A stretch of DNA of 5,242 bases from Methanobacteriota archaeon (GTDB lineage: Archaea > Hydrothermarchaeota > Hydrothermarchaeia > Hydrothermarchaeales > JACQPM01). The stretch lies in assembly GCA_016207475.1 (NCBI GenBank), contig JACQPM010000026.1, positions 1-5,242 on the forward strand. The letters run 5' to 3'. Under the pieces are notes generated by a model. It saw only the letters and a program-made list of their open reading frames with translations. It made no database searches and had not been told where the DNA came from. A program made the position numbers and the translations under genes. Below are positions 1 to 5,242 of the stretch, one piece after another. How positions within the stretch are numbered: the first letter of the stretch is position 1; every line of letters starts with the position of its first letter.

Positions 1-849
1 CACGTTCCCCAGGGTCATGGTGATGGCCGCCAGGATCCCAAAGACGAGGGACCACTCCACCCGGAGGGCCACCAGGGCGATGGCGAAGACCCTGAAGGCC
101 GCGGCGAAGCCCATCTTCTTGGAGCCCGCGGCCAGGAAGGCCGTGATGGTGGTGGGGGCCCCCTGGTAGGTGTCGGGGGCCCACATATGGAACGGCACTG
201 CGGCCATCTTGAAGCCGAAGCCCGCGATGAGGAAGACCATGGCCAGGTAGGCCACGGGAGCGAAGCCCCCCTGGCTTATGGCGAGACTGAGGACGTAGGC
301 GATCTGGTATATGTTCGTCGTGCCCGTCATCCCGTAGATGAGGGATATGCCAAAGAGGATCAGCGCCGATGAGAGGGCGCCCATGATGAAGTACTTGGCA
401 GCGGCCTCGGTGGTCTGGGAGTCCTTCCTGAAGCCTGCCAGCACATAGGTGGAGATAGAGGCCAGTTCAATCCCGATGAAGAGGGTTATGAGATCCCCGG
501 CAGAGGCGACGAGCATCATTCCCAAGGTAGCGAGGAGCAGGAGGACGTAATACTCCCCCTGGCTCTCCGACCTCACCACATAGGTGAGGGAGCCCAGGAC
601 CACGAGGAGGGCAACAGCCAGGAAGGTGAGCTTGAAGAAGAAGGAGAAGCCGTCGATGAGGAGCATCCCGTCGAAGGGCGCACTCCTGACACCGTAGGTG
701 TTGGCCACCGCCCCCAGGGCCCCCAGGAGGCCCAGGAGGCTGAGGTAGCCCAGGGCCCTCTTCCTATCCGTTACCAGGTCCAGCAGGAGGACCGCCAGCG
801 CCGTCGAGGCCACCAGGACCTCAGGCAGGATGGCGAGGAGCTGGGCCAT
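1..849 (-). CDS. nuoN: NADH-quinone oxidoreductase (or F420H2 dehydrogenase-like) subunit N, 3' end missing
   Basis: Antiporter-like proton-pumping membrane subunit of complex I. The frame is open from ATG at 849 to the window edge, giving 283 residues of a family usually about 480 long, so roughly the first eight membrane helices are visible. Identification rests on the run FKMAAVPFHMWAPDTYQGAP (residues 212-231) followed by an Ala-rich helix with KKMGF, which is diagnostic for NuoN. Family proton-path residues are present: Glu128 in the helix GIELASISTYVLAG, Lys152 in AAAKYFIMGALSSALLLFG-type context, Lys213, His221 and Lys245. The start codon directly abuts the nuoM stop (TAG then ATG) and is preceded by AGGGGGTG, a weaker Shine-Dalgarno than elsewhere in the operon. 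Arg is AGG in six of seven cases. The truncation is a window effect; nothing in the visible part suggests a defect. Confidence 0.97.
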   Translation of the reverse strand, partial: MAQLLAILPEVLVASTALAVLLLDLVTDRKRALGYLSLLGLLGALGAVANTYGVRSAPFDGMLLIDGFSFFFKLTFLAVALLVVLGSLTYVVRSESQGEYYVLLLLATLGMMLVASAGDLITLFIGIELASISTYVLAGFRKDSQTTEAAAKYFIMGALSSALILFGISLIYGMTGTTNIYQIAYVLSLAISQGGFAPVAYLAMVFLIAGFGFKMAAVPFHMWAPDTYQGAPTTITAFLAAGSKKMGFAAAFRVFAIALVALRVEWSLVFGILAAITMTLGNV

Positions 850-2346
850 CTACGCACCCCCTAGGAGTCTTACCACATCTGCGGATGTGGTGCTTATGAG
901 GTCCAGGAGCGGGACCGGGTACACGCCCAAGGCGACGATGAAGATGATAAGGATGGCCATGGAGAGGGACTCGGACCAGTGGACATGCTCGTGGTACTTC
1001 TCCAGCCTCGGGTTGAGCGGGCCAAAGAAGGCCCGCTGGAGCATCCAGATATAGTAGGCGGCTGTGATGACGATCACCACGGCGGTGCCCATGGTCAAGA
1101 GAGGATAGGCCTGGTAGGCCCCCAGGAAGACCAGCAGCTCTGCAATGAAACCGGACAGGCCGGGCAGGCCTAGGGAGGCGAGGGAGGCGAAGATCATCAC
1201 CCAGCCCACCACCGGGAAGCGCTTGGTCATGCCCCCCAGCATGGGTATCTCCCTGGAACCGGCCTTCTCCAGGAGGAGGCCGCTCATGAGGAAGAGGAGG
1301 GGGGATATGAGGCCGTGGCTGACCATCTGGAAGACGGCGCCGTTTATCCCGAGGATGTTCAGGGAGGCTATCCCCAGGACGACGAAGCCCATGTGGCTTA
1401 TGCTGGAATAGGCGATGAGCCTCTTTATATCAACCTGCGCCAGGCAGACGAAGGCCCCGTATATGATGCTCAGGACACCGAAGACCGCCAGGGCGTAGGC
1501 CAGCGCTTTCAGGGCCTCTGGGAGCATCATGGCCCCGATCCTGATGACGCCGTAGCCCCCCATCTTGAGGAGGAGCCCAGCCAGGATCATGCTCGCCGGG
1601 GTGGGGGCCTCGACGTGGGCATCGGGGAGCCAGGTGTGGAATGGCACCGAGGGCATCTTGAAGGCGAAGCCCAGGAAGACGGCCACGAAGATCAGCTGCT
1701 GGAGGCCCGGGTAGAAGATCTCGGGCCTCGTGGCTATGACCTTGGCCAGGGTGAGCATGTTGAAGGTCGTGACGCCCGTGGGGATGCTCTTCAGGTATAT
1801 GGCCAGGATCCCCAGGAGCATCGCCAGGGAGCCGATGTGGGTGTATATGAAGAACTTGACGGCGCTGTACTCCCGCCTCGGGCCGCCCCATATCCCTATG
1901 AGGAAGAACATGGGGATGAGGACCAGCTCCCAGAAGACGTAGAAGAGGAAGAGGTCCAGGGCCATGAAGACCCCCGTGACCCCCATCTGGAGGATGAGGA
2001 GGAGGGGGTAGTACTCTCTCTCCCGGAAGTGGATATACTCGTAGGAGCTTATGACGGCGACGGTCATCAGCAAGGTGGTGAGCATCACCAGGGGGAGGCT
2101 GATCCCGTCCACGCCCAGGGTGTAGGAGATGCCCAGGTCCTTGACCCAGAGGAAGTCCTCGGCCGGGAACCAGGCCTTGGGGCGGACGCGATAGTCCATG
2201 TAGACGGCCACGGACTGGAGGAAGGTGAGGAAGCATACGAGGATGGTCAGCAGCTTTGCTGCTCGCAGGTTCACCCTCCCCACCAGGTACGCCGCCACGG
2301 CGCCCAGGAGGGGGAGGAGGAGAAGGACGGTCAAGGGGCCTATCAT
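850..2346 (-). CDS. nuoM: NADH-quinone oxidoreductase (or F420H2 dehydrogenase-like) subunit M
   Basis: Complete antiporter-like proton-pumping subunit of the complex I membrane arm, 498 residues (E. coli NuoM is about 509), polytopic throughout. Diagnostic segments are FWELVLIPMFFLIGIWGG (residues 138-155), the TM7-8 region FKMPSVPFHTWLPDAHVEAP (229-248) with ILAGLLLKMGGYG after it, DIKRLIAYSSISHMG (306-320) and QMVSHGLISPLLF (340-352). Expected proton-path residues are all present: Glu140, Lys230, Lys261, His344 and Glu403; Glu rather than Lys at the last position is the NuoM pattern. Its ATG overlaps the nuoL stop in ATGA and has AAGGAGG 7 nt upstream. The stop TAG abuts the nuoN ATG. A His-rich loop (YHEHVHW, 451-457) lies before the penultimate membrane segment. 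The family is closely related to NuoL and NuoN, but these motifs and the gene order fix it as M. Confidence 0.98.
   Translation of the reverse strand: MIGPLTVLLLLPLLGAVAAYLVGRVNLRAAKLLTILVCFLTFLQSVAVYMDYRVRPKAWFPAEDFLWVKDLGISYTLGVDGISLPLVMLTTLLMTVAVISSYEYIHFREREYYPLLLILQMGVTGVFMALDLFLFYVFWELVLIPMFFLIGIWGGPRREYSAVKFFIYTHIGSLAMLLGILAIYLKSIPTGVTTFNMLTLAKVIATRPEIFYPGLQQLIFVAVFLGFAFKMPSVPFHTWLPDAHVEAPTPASMILAGLLLKMGGYGVIRIGAMMLPEALKALAYALAVFGVLSIIYGAFVCLAQVDIKRLIAYSSISHMGFVVLGIASLNILGINGAVFQMVSHGLISPLLFLMSGLLLEKAGSREIPMLGGMTKRFPVVGWVMIFASLASLGLPGLSGFIAELLVFLGAYQAYPLLTMGTAVVIVITAAYYIWMLQRAFFGPLNPRLEKYHEHVHWSESLSMAILIIFIVALGVYPVPLLDLISTTSADVVRLLGGA
855..862 (-). promoter_or_regulatory. Shine-Dalgarno of nuoN (imperfect)
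   Basis: AGGGGGTG lies 5 nt before the nuoN ATG. It differs from the ideal AGGAGGTG by one A-to-G change, which can still form a G-U pair with the 16S rRNA tail. It sits inside the last codons of nuoM (Leu-Gly-Gly-Ala) and supports the ATG at 849 as the start. Confidence 0.75.
872..891 (-). repeat. Perfect 8-bp inverted repeat just upstream of nuoN
   Basis: In the transcript sense, ACCACATC and GATGTGGT flank a CGCA loop, giving an 8-bp stem with a 4-nt loop and no mismatch. It lies in the nuoM codons for TTSADVV, and its 3' foot is 9 nt before the nuoN Shine-Dalgarno. There is no U-tract after it, so it is not a typical terminator. A role in nuoM-nuoN coupling or RNA stability is possible but unproven; chance formation is a real alternative. 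Confidence 0.5.
1016..1037 (-). repeat. GC-rich perfect 8-bp inverted repeat inside nuoM
   Basis: In the transcript sense, AGCGGGCC and GGCCCGCT enclose a 6-nt loop TTCTTT. Seven of eight stem pairs are G-C, so a stable RNA hairpin is expected. It falls within the codons for QRAFFGPL of NuoM, a conserved protein stretch, so codon constraint may create it. No function can be assigned. Confidence 0.45.
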
Positions 2347-4202
2347 GCCAGCACCTCCTTGAGCTTGAGGATGATGAGAAGGATGCTCGCCCCCAGGAGG
2401 ACGGCGGAGGCATAGTCCTGGACGAGGCCAGTCTGTACCCGCCTCACGACCTCGCTTACCTTGATGAACAGACGCCCTACACCGTTGACGATCCCGTCAA
2501 CGACCAGCATATCGAACCTCTCCATCAGGTAGGAGAAGCCCGCCACCACCCTCTCGGCCAGGGCGATGTAGAGGTGGTCCATGTAGTACTTGTTCACGAT
2601 GAAGGTGTGGAGGGGGCGCAGGTTCCTGACGAAGAGCTCGCTGGAGACCGCCTTCCTGTTGTAGATTATATAGGCGGTGGCTATCCCGAGGGCGGCGATG
2701 AGGATGGAGAGCTGCATCACCATGGCGTGGTCCCCACCTATGGCCATGGGCTCCTCGGGGAGGGCCCGCACGATCCACTCCTCGAAGCCGAAGAACTTGA
2801 GGAAGCCCAGGAAGGCCGCTCCGATGGCCAGGACGACCAACGGCGCTGTCATCGTAGCGGGGGACTCGTGGGCGTGGGCCGAGCGCTCGCTCTCCTCGCC
2901 GGTGAAGATGGTGAAGAACCAGCGGAAGATGAAGGTGGCGGTGAGGAAGGCAGTGACCATGGCCATGGCGAAGAGGACCGGGTCCCTGGCCGATACGGCC
3001 ACCAGGATCTCGTCCTTGGACCAGAAGCCGCTGAGCGGTGGTAAGCCCGACAGGGCCCAGGCACCCACCAGGGCCGTGTAGCCAGTTATCGGCATCTTCT
3101 TCAGCAGCCCGCCCATCTCCCTTATGTCCATGGAGTGGACGCCGTGGATGGCGGACCCGGCGGCGAGGAAGAGGAGGGCCTTGAAGAAGGAGTGGGTGAG
3201 GAGGTAGAAGAGCCCCGCTGCATAGCCGCCAACGCCCAGGGCCAGGGTCATGTACCCCAGGGAGCTTATGGTGGAGTAGGCCACCACCCGCTTTATATCC
3301 ACCATCACCAGCGCCATCAGGGCAGCTATGAGGGCAGTTATCCCGCCTATGTAGGCGACCACCAGGAAGGACGCGGGGGTGAAGAGGGGGTAGGTCCTGG
3401 CCACCAGGAAGACCCCGGCCTTGACCATCGTGGCAGCGTGGATGAGGGCGCTGACGGTGGTGGGGCCCTCCATGGCGTCGGGGAGCCAGACGTGGAGCGG
3501 GAACTGGGCCGACTTGCCCACGGCGCCCCCGAAGAGGAGGAGGGAGGCGAGGGTGAGGACAGACATGCCGAGGATCCCGCTCCCTACCTTGGCGAACTCC
3601 GGAGCCCTCTCGAAGAGCTCATTATAGTCAAGCGTACCGAAATAGGCGTAGAGGACGAAGATCCCCAGGAGGAAGGCCATATCTCCGACCCTGGTTACCA
3701 GGAAGGCCTTCTTGGCCGCAGAGGCTGCTGAGGGCTTGCTATACCAGAAGCCTATGAGGAGGTAGGAGCAGAGGCCTACGAGCTCCCAGCAGATGAAGGT
3801 GAAGAGGAGGTTGTTCGATATCACGAGGCCCAGCATCGAGGCTATGAAGAGGCTGATCTCGGCGAAGTACCTCTGGATCCCCTCGTCCCCGTGCATGTAG
3901 CCCAGGGAGTAGATGAAGATGAGGAAGCCCACGAGAGAGACGGCGAAGAGCATCAGGGCCGAGAGCTGGTCGATCATCGTCCCGAAGCGGAAGCCCTCGG
4001 CGTTGATCCAGCTTATCCCTGGGCTGCCGCCGGTCCTGCCGCCCAGGACGTCCACGACCGTCAGGAGGGAGACCACCAGGGAGAGGGTCAGGAAGGCTAT
4101 GGCCACGTAGCCGCACTGCTCCTTGAACCTGTGGCCGAAGAGGAGTATTACCGCGAAGGCCACCAGGGGGAAGAGAGGTATCAGCCAGGCATATTCCAGC
4201 AT
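2343..4202 (-). CDS. nuoL: NADH-quinone oxidoreductase (or F420H2 dehydrogenase-like) subunit L
   Basis: Complete distal antiporter-like subunit of complex I, 619 residues (E. coli NuoL is 613), membrane-embedded and proton-pumping. The N-terminal core includes GYMHGDEGIQRYFAEISLF (residues 101-119), NLLFTFICWELVGLCSYLLIGFW (131-153), GKSAQFPLHVWLPDAMEGPT (229-248) with VSALIHAATMVKAGVFL following, DIKRVVAYSTISSLGYM (302-318) and LSGFWSKDEI (390-399). Conserved proton-path residues are Glu140, Asp174, Lys230, His255, His337, Lys341 and Lys396. From about residue 525 the tail forms the long amphipathic lateral helix that lies along NuoM and NuoN in known structures, closed by a last membrane helix (about 598-615). 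The HAHESP stretch at 443-448 is typical of NuoL. The start is 1 nt after the nuoK stop with GAGGTGG upstream; the end overlaps nuoM by ATGA. Length and motifs look fully functional, and presence of the lateral helix separates it from Mrp-type antiporters lacking it. Confidence 0.98.
   Translation of the reverse strand: MLEYAWLIPLFPLVAFAVILLFGHRFKEQCGYVAIAFLTLSLVVSLLTVVDVLGGRTGGSPGISWINAEGFRFGTMIDQLSALMLFAVSLVGFLIFIYSLGYMHGDEGIQRYFAEISLFIASMLGLVISNNLLFTFICWELVGLCSYLLIGFWYSKPSAASAAKKAFLVTRVGDMAFLLGIFVLYAYFGTLDYNELFERAPEFAKVGSGILGMSVLTLASLLLFGGAVGKSAQFPLHVWLPDAMEGPTTVSALIHAATMVKAGVFLVARTYPLFTPASFLVVAYIGGITALIAALMALVMVDIKRVVAYSTISSLGYMTLALGVGGYAAGLFYLLTHSFFKALLFLAAGSAIHGVHSMDIREMGGLLKKMPITGYTALVGAWALSGLPPLSGFWSKDEILVAVSARDPVLFAMAMVTAFLTATFIFRWFFTIFTGEESERSAHAHESPATMTAPLVVLAIGAAFLGFLKFFGFEEWIVRALPEEPMAIGGDHAMVMQLSILIAALGIATAYIIYNRKAVSSELFVRNLRPLHTFIVNKYYMDHLYIALAERVVAGFSYLMERFDMLVVDGIVNGVGRLFIKVSEVVRRVQTGLVQDYASAVLLGASILLIILKLKEVLA
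2354..2360 (-). promoter_or_regulatory. Shine-Dalgarno of nuoM
   Basis: AAGGAGG (continuing TG, so AAGGAGGTG in full) ends 7 nt before the nuoM ATG at 2346. It is the best anti-Shine-Dalgarno match in the window and lies in the final nuoL codons, where it encodes Lys-Glu-Val. Confidence 0.9.
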
Positions 4203-4203
4203 C

Positions 4204-4506
4204 TTACCACCTCATACTTTGGAGCTCGCCCACGTCTACGGTCCCCCGGGCCCTGTAGATGGCCAGGAAGAGGGCCAGCCCCACCGCCGCCTCGGCCGCC
4301 GCCAGGGTTATGATGAAGGTGGCGAAGACCTGCCCCGAGGCATCGGCCAGGTACCGGGAGAAGGCGACGAAGTTTATATTGGCCGCGTTGAGCATCAGCT
4401 CGATCCCCATAAGGACCTTTATGCCGTTCCTGGTCGTGAGGACGCCGTAGAGCCCGATCCCGAAGACCAGGACCGAGAGCTCCAGGTAATATACCAGGGG
4501 GATCAT
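4204..4506 (-). CDS. nuoK: NADH-quinone oxidoreductase (or F420H2 dehydrogenase-like) subunit K
   Basis: Small three-helix subunit linking the quinone-side module to the antiporter subunits. It has 100 residues, the same length as E. coli NuoK. Membrane helices are at about 3-22, 28-50 and 59-86. The two buried glutamates needed for energy coupling are at Glu36 (in [17 protein letters not shown]) and Glu72 (in [13 protein letters not shown]), the same positions as in E. coli. The frame stays open further upstream to an ATG at 4656, but that extension is Pro/Gly/Arg-rich and antisense to no family pattern; the ATG at 4506 overlaps the upstream stop as ATGA and has AAGGAGG 8 nt before it, so it is chosen as the start. 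The stop is 1 nt from nuoL. Confidence 0.97.
   Translation of the reverse strand: MIPLVYYLELSVLVFGIGLYGVLTTRNGIKVLMGIELMLNAANINFVAFSRYLADASGQVFATFIITLAAAEAAVGLALFLAIYRARGTVDVGELQSMRW
4207..4213 (-). promoter_or_regulatory. Shine-Dalgarno of nuoL
   Basis: GAGGTGG ends 4 nt before the nuoL ATG at 4202 and matches the GAGGTG part of the anti-Shine-Dalgarno complement. It encodes the last residues of NuoK (Arg-Trp) and straddles the end of that gene. Confidence 0.75.
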
Positions 4507-4730
4507 GCTTTCTCCCTCCTTGCCAGGAATATGGCCCCCACCATGGCGGCCAGGAGGACCACGCCCACCAGCTCCAGCTGGAGGAGGTAGGTCGAGAAGA
4601 GCTTCCCGCCCAGCGCCTGAGGCGTACCCTGGAGCTCGCCCAAGGGCTGGTACCATCTCACGCCCCCCACGTTCACCTCCATGAGAGCCACGAAGATCGT
4701 GAGGACCAGCACCTTCAAGGCCAGGTTCAT
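4503..4730 (-). CDS. nuoJ: NADH-quinone oxidoreductase subunit J, C-terminal half (J2)
   Basis: A 75-residue, two-helix membrane protein that corresponds to the C-terminal part of NuoJ. Helix one is about residues 4-20. Helix two (about 44-70) holds [24 protein letters not shown], the signature of the last NuoJ helix, including Glu53 and Gly65. Between them is a polar loop with [20 protein letters not shown]. In most bacteria this is one chain of about 165-185 residues; here it is a separate gene with its own ATG and AAGGAGG 7 nt upstream, overlapping the N-terminal half by ATGA. Split NuoJ is known in archaeal complex I operons (FpoJ1/FpoJ2 in Methanosarcina). A sequencing frameshift is unlikely because of the well-formed start region. 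The end overlaps nuoK by ATGA. Confidence 0.93.
   Translation of the reverse strand: MNLALKVLVLTIFVALMEVNVGGVRWYQPLGELQGTPQALGGKLFSTYLLQLELVGVVLLAAMVGAIFLARREKA
4515..4521 (-). promoter_or_regulatory. Shine-Dalgarno of nuoK
   Basis: AAGGAGG ends 8 nt before the ATG at 4506. It decides that start against the longer in-frame ATG at 4656. It encodes the Arg-Arg pair near the end of the upstream NuoJ C-terminal chain. Confidence 0.9.
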
Positions 4731-4984
4731 GGGCTGCCCTCCTTCTCGCGCCTGGTGAGCATTATGGCGAAGAGCATCAGGACCACCACCGCCCCGGCAT
4801 AGACCATGAGCTGGATCGCGGCCAGGAACTCGGCCTCCAGGAGGATGAAGAGCGCGGCCACCCCGGCAAAGGCCCCAGCGAGGAAGAGGGCGCTGTGGAC
4901 GATGTCCCTGGAGAGCATCACCATGAGGGATGACCCCAGTATGATGACGGAGAGCGCCAGGAAGGCTATCATCTCGAAGACCAT
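4727..4984 (-). CDS. nuoJ: NADH-quinone oxidoreductase subunit J, N-terminal half (J1)
   Basis: An 85-residue, three-helix membrane protein corresponding to the N-terminal part of NuoJ, next to the quinone-side channel of complex I. Helices are at about 3-23, 31-49 and 53-76. The third carries [23 protein letters not shown], the most conserved NuoJ segment, with the Tyr62-Ala-Gly64 motif in the helix that bends during turnover in known complex I structures. It ends with a short charged tail (TRREKEGSP). The frame is open upstream to an ATG at 5221, but that part overlaps the nuoI iron-sulfur region and is low-complexity; the ATG at 4984 shares one base with the nuoI stop (TAATG) and has AAGGAGG 10 nt upstream. 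The stop overlaps the J2 start by ATGA. Confidence 0.94.
   Translation of the reverse strand: MVFEMIAFLALSVIILGSSLMVMLSRDIVHSALFLAGAFAGVAALFILLEAEFLAAIQLMVYAGAVVVLMLFAIMLTRREKEGSP
4738..4744 (-). promoter_or_regulatory. Shine-Dalgarno of the nuoJ C-terminal gene
   Basis: AAGGAGG ends 7 nt before the ATG at 4730. Its quality and spacing argue that the second nuoJ chain is translated on its own rather than being the product of a frameshift. It encodes Lys-Glu-Gly near the end of the first chain. Confidence 0.9.
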
Positions 4985-5242
4985 TATCGGGCTCCCTCCT
5001 TCACAGCCAGCCTGTCGTAGTTGTAGAAGAGGGCCTTCCTCTCCACGTTCGCCAGCTCGTAGAAGTCTGTCATCTTTTTGGTGTTGGTGGGGCAGATGTC
5101 CTCGCAGAGACCGCAGAACATGCAGCGCCCTATGTAGACGGAGGGGTGGGTGACCTTCTTCTTCACCACCTTGTCCCCCTTCTTCACCTCCTTCTCCCCG
5201 GCGTAGGTCATCTCTATGCATTTATTGGGGCAGATCCTGGCG
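4984..5242 (-). CDS. nuoI: NADH-quinone oxidoreductase (or F420H2 dehydrogenase-like) subunit I, 5' end missing
   Basis: Peripheral-arm ferredoxin-like subunit that relays electrons through two [4Fe-4S] clusters towards the quinone site. About 85 C-terminal residues are visible; the frame continues past the window edge, so the ATG at 5211 is internal and not the start. At the edge the sequence reads ARICPNKCIEM, containing the fourth Cys of one cluster motif (codon 5230-5232) followed by Pro. After a lysine-rich linker comes the complete second motif CMFCGLCEDICP (C-x2-C-x2-C-x3-CP). The tail TDFYELANVERKALFYNYDRL resembles the NuoI family C-terminus. The stop TAA overlaps the start of the nuoJ N-terminal gene by one base. 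A free polyferredoxin is the main alternative, but the tail and gene order favour NuoI (FpoI). Confidence 0.95.
   Translation of the reverse strand, partial: ARICPNKCIEMTYAGEKEVKKGDKVVKKKVTHPSVYIGRCMFCGLCEDICPTNTKKMTDFYELANVERKALFYNYDRLAVKEGAR
4995..5001 (-). promoter_or_regulatory. Shine-Dalgarno of the nuoJ N-terminal gene
   Basis: AAGGAGG, continuing GAG, ends 10 nt before the ATG at 4984. It selects this ATG over the longer open frame that begins at 5221. It encodes Lys-Glu-Gly in the NuoI tail. Confidence 0.85.

Noticed and set aside
1423..1430. TTTATAT-like strings resembling archaeal TATA boxes, also near 3292 and 4372.
   Set aside because: At 1423 and 3292 they are the codons for Asp-Ile-Lys in the conserved DIKR motif of NuoM and NuoL, and at 4372 they encode NuoK residues. 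They lie deep inside coding sequence, with no gene start following at the right distance.
1702..1729. An 8-bp inverted repeat with a 12-nt loop inside nuoM.
   Set aside because: Long loop, mid-gene position and GC-rich background make chance most likely; it serves mainly as a reminder of how often such stems occur here.
1430..2413. A 327-codon minus-strand open frame in another register of nuoM.
   Set aside because: It is Pro, Arg, Gly and His rich, typical of an out-of-frame reading of GC-rich DNA, and it competes with the clear nuoM frame.
1315..2415. A 366-codon open frame on the plus strand, opposite nuoM.
   Set aside because: Its product is a low-complexity run of Glu, Gly, Asp and His with no recognisable domain. 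It arises because nuoM rarely uses the codons that would give stops on the opposite strand. NuoM itself is unmistakable.
2957..2968. A 12-bp palindrome CCATGGCCATGG.
   Set aside because: It encodes the Met-Ala-Met run of NuoL (residues 412-415 region) and has no loop or regulatory context.
2256..3044. A 262-codon plus-strand open frame opposite nuoL, with similar ones at 3135-3731 and 3891-4313.
   Set aside because: Same acidic low-complexity composition, fully antisense to nuoL and its neighbours, and no ribosome binding context. These are shadows of the minus-strand genes.
4507..4656. A longer N-terminus for nuoK starting at ATG 4656.
   Set aside because: The extra 50 residues are low-complexity and overlap the second nuoJ gene. 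ATG 4506 gives the exact family length and has an AAGGAGG.
4985..5221. A longer N-terminus for the first nuoJ gene starting at ATG 5221.
   Set aside because: The extension is a charged, low-complexity out-of-frame reading of nuoI. The ATG at 4984 has a Shine-Dalgarno and begins the first membrane helix.

Overview
The window is one uninterrupted piece of a respiratory complex I operon (Nuo type, or Fpo type in methanogen naming), entirely on the minus strand. Read in the direction of transcription the order is nuoI (3' part only), nuoJ N-terminal half, nuoJ C-terminal half, nuoK, nuoL, nuoM and nuoN (5' part only). Both outer genes run off the window. No base lies outside a coding sequence except position 4203. 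Neighbouring genes overlap by 1 or 4 nt, abut directly, or are 1 nt apart.

The organism is most likely an archaeon, with moderate confidence. NuoJ is encoded by two separate genes, as known for archaeal Fpo/Nuo operons (FpoJ1/FpoJ2). Arginine is encoded mainly by AGG (6 of the 7 Arg codons in the visible nuoN), and ATA is used freely for Ile. Four of the six starts in view have a full AAGGAGG Shine-Dalgarno sequence and the other two have close relatives of it. The DNA is GC-rich. The window alone does not give a lineage; a GC-rich euryarchaeal or thermoplasmatal-type lineage would fit.

The genes cover most of the proton-pumping membrane arm. NuoI (5242-4984) carries two [4Fe-4S] clusters that pass electrons towards quinone, or methanophenazine in some archaea. 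NuoJ (two chains, 4984-4503) and NuoK (4506-4204) link the quinone module to the pump modules. NuoL (4202-2343), NuoM (2346-850) and NuoN (849-1) are the three antiporter-like subunits, each with the conserved membrane Glu and Lys residues of proton transfer. NuoL also has the long C-terminal lateral helix. The electron-input genes (nuoE/F/G or fpoF) are not in view, so the electron donor cannot be named.

I found no RNA gene, mobile element, CRISPR array, promoter or terminator. This is conserved core metabolism rather than a new system. The points worth a second look are the split nuoJ, the Shine-Dalgarno sequences that dictate the C-terminal residues of the upstream proteins, a lysine-rich linker in NuoI, and perfect hairpins near the nuoM-nuoN junction where the Shine-Dalgarno sequence is weakest.
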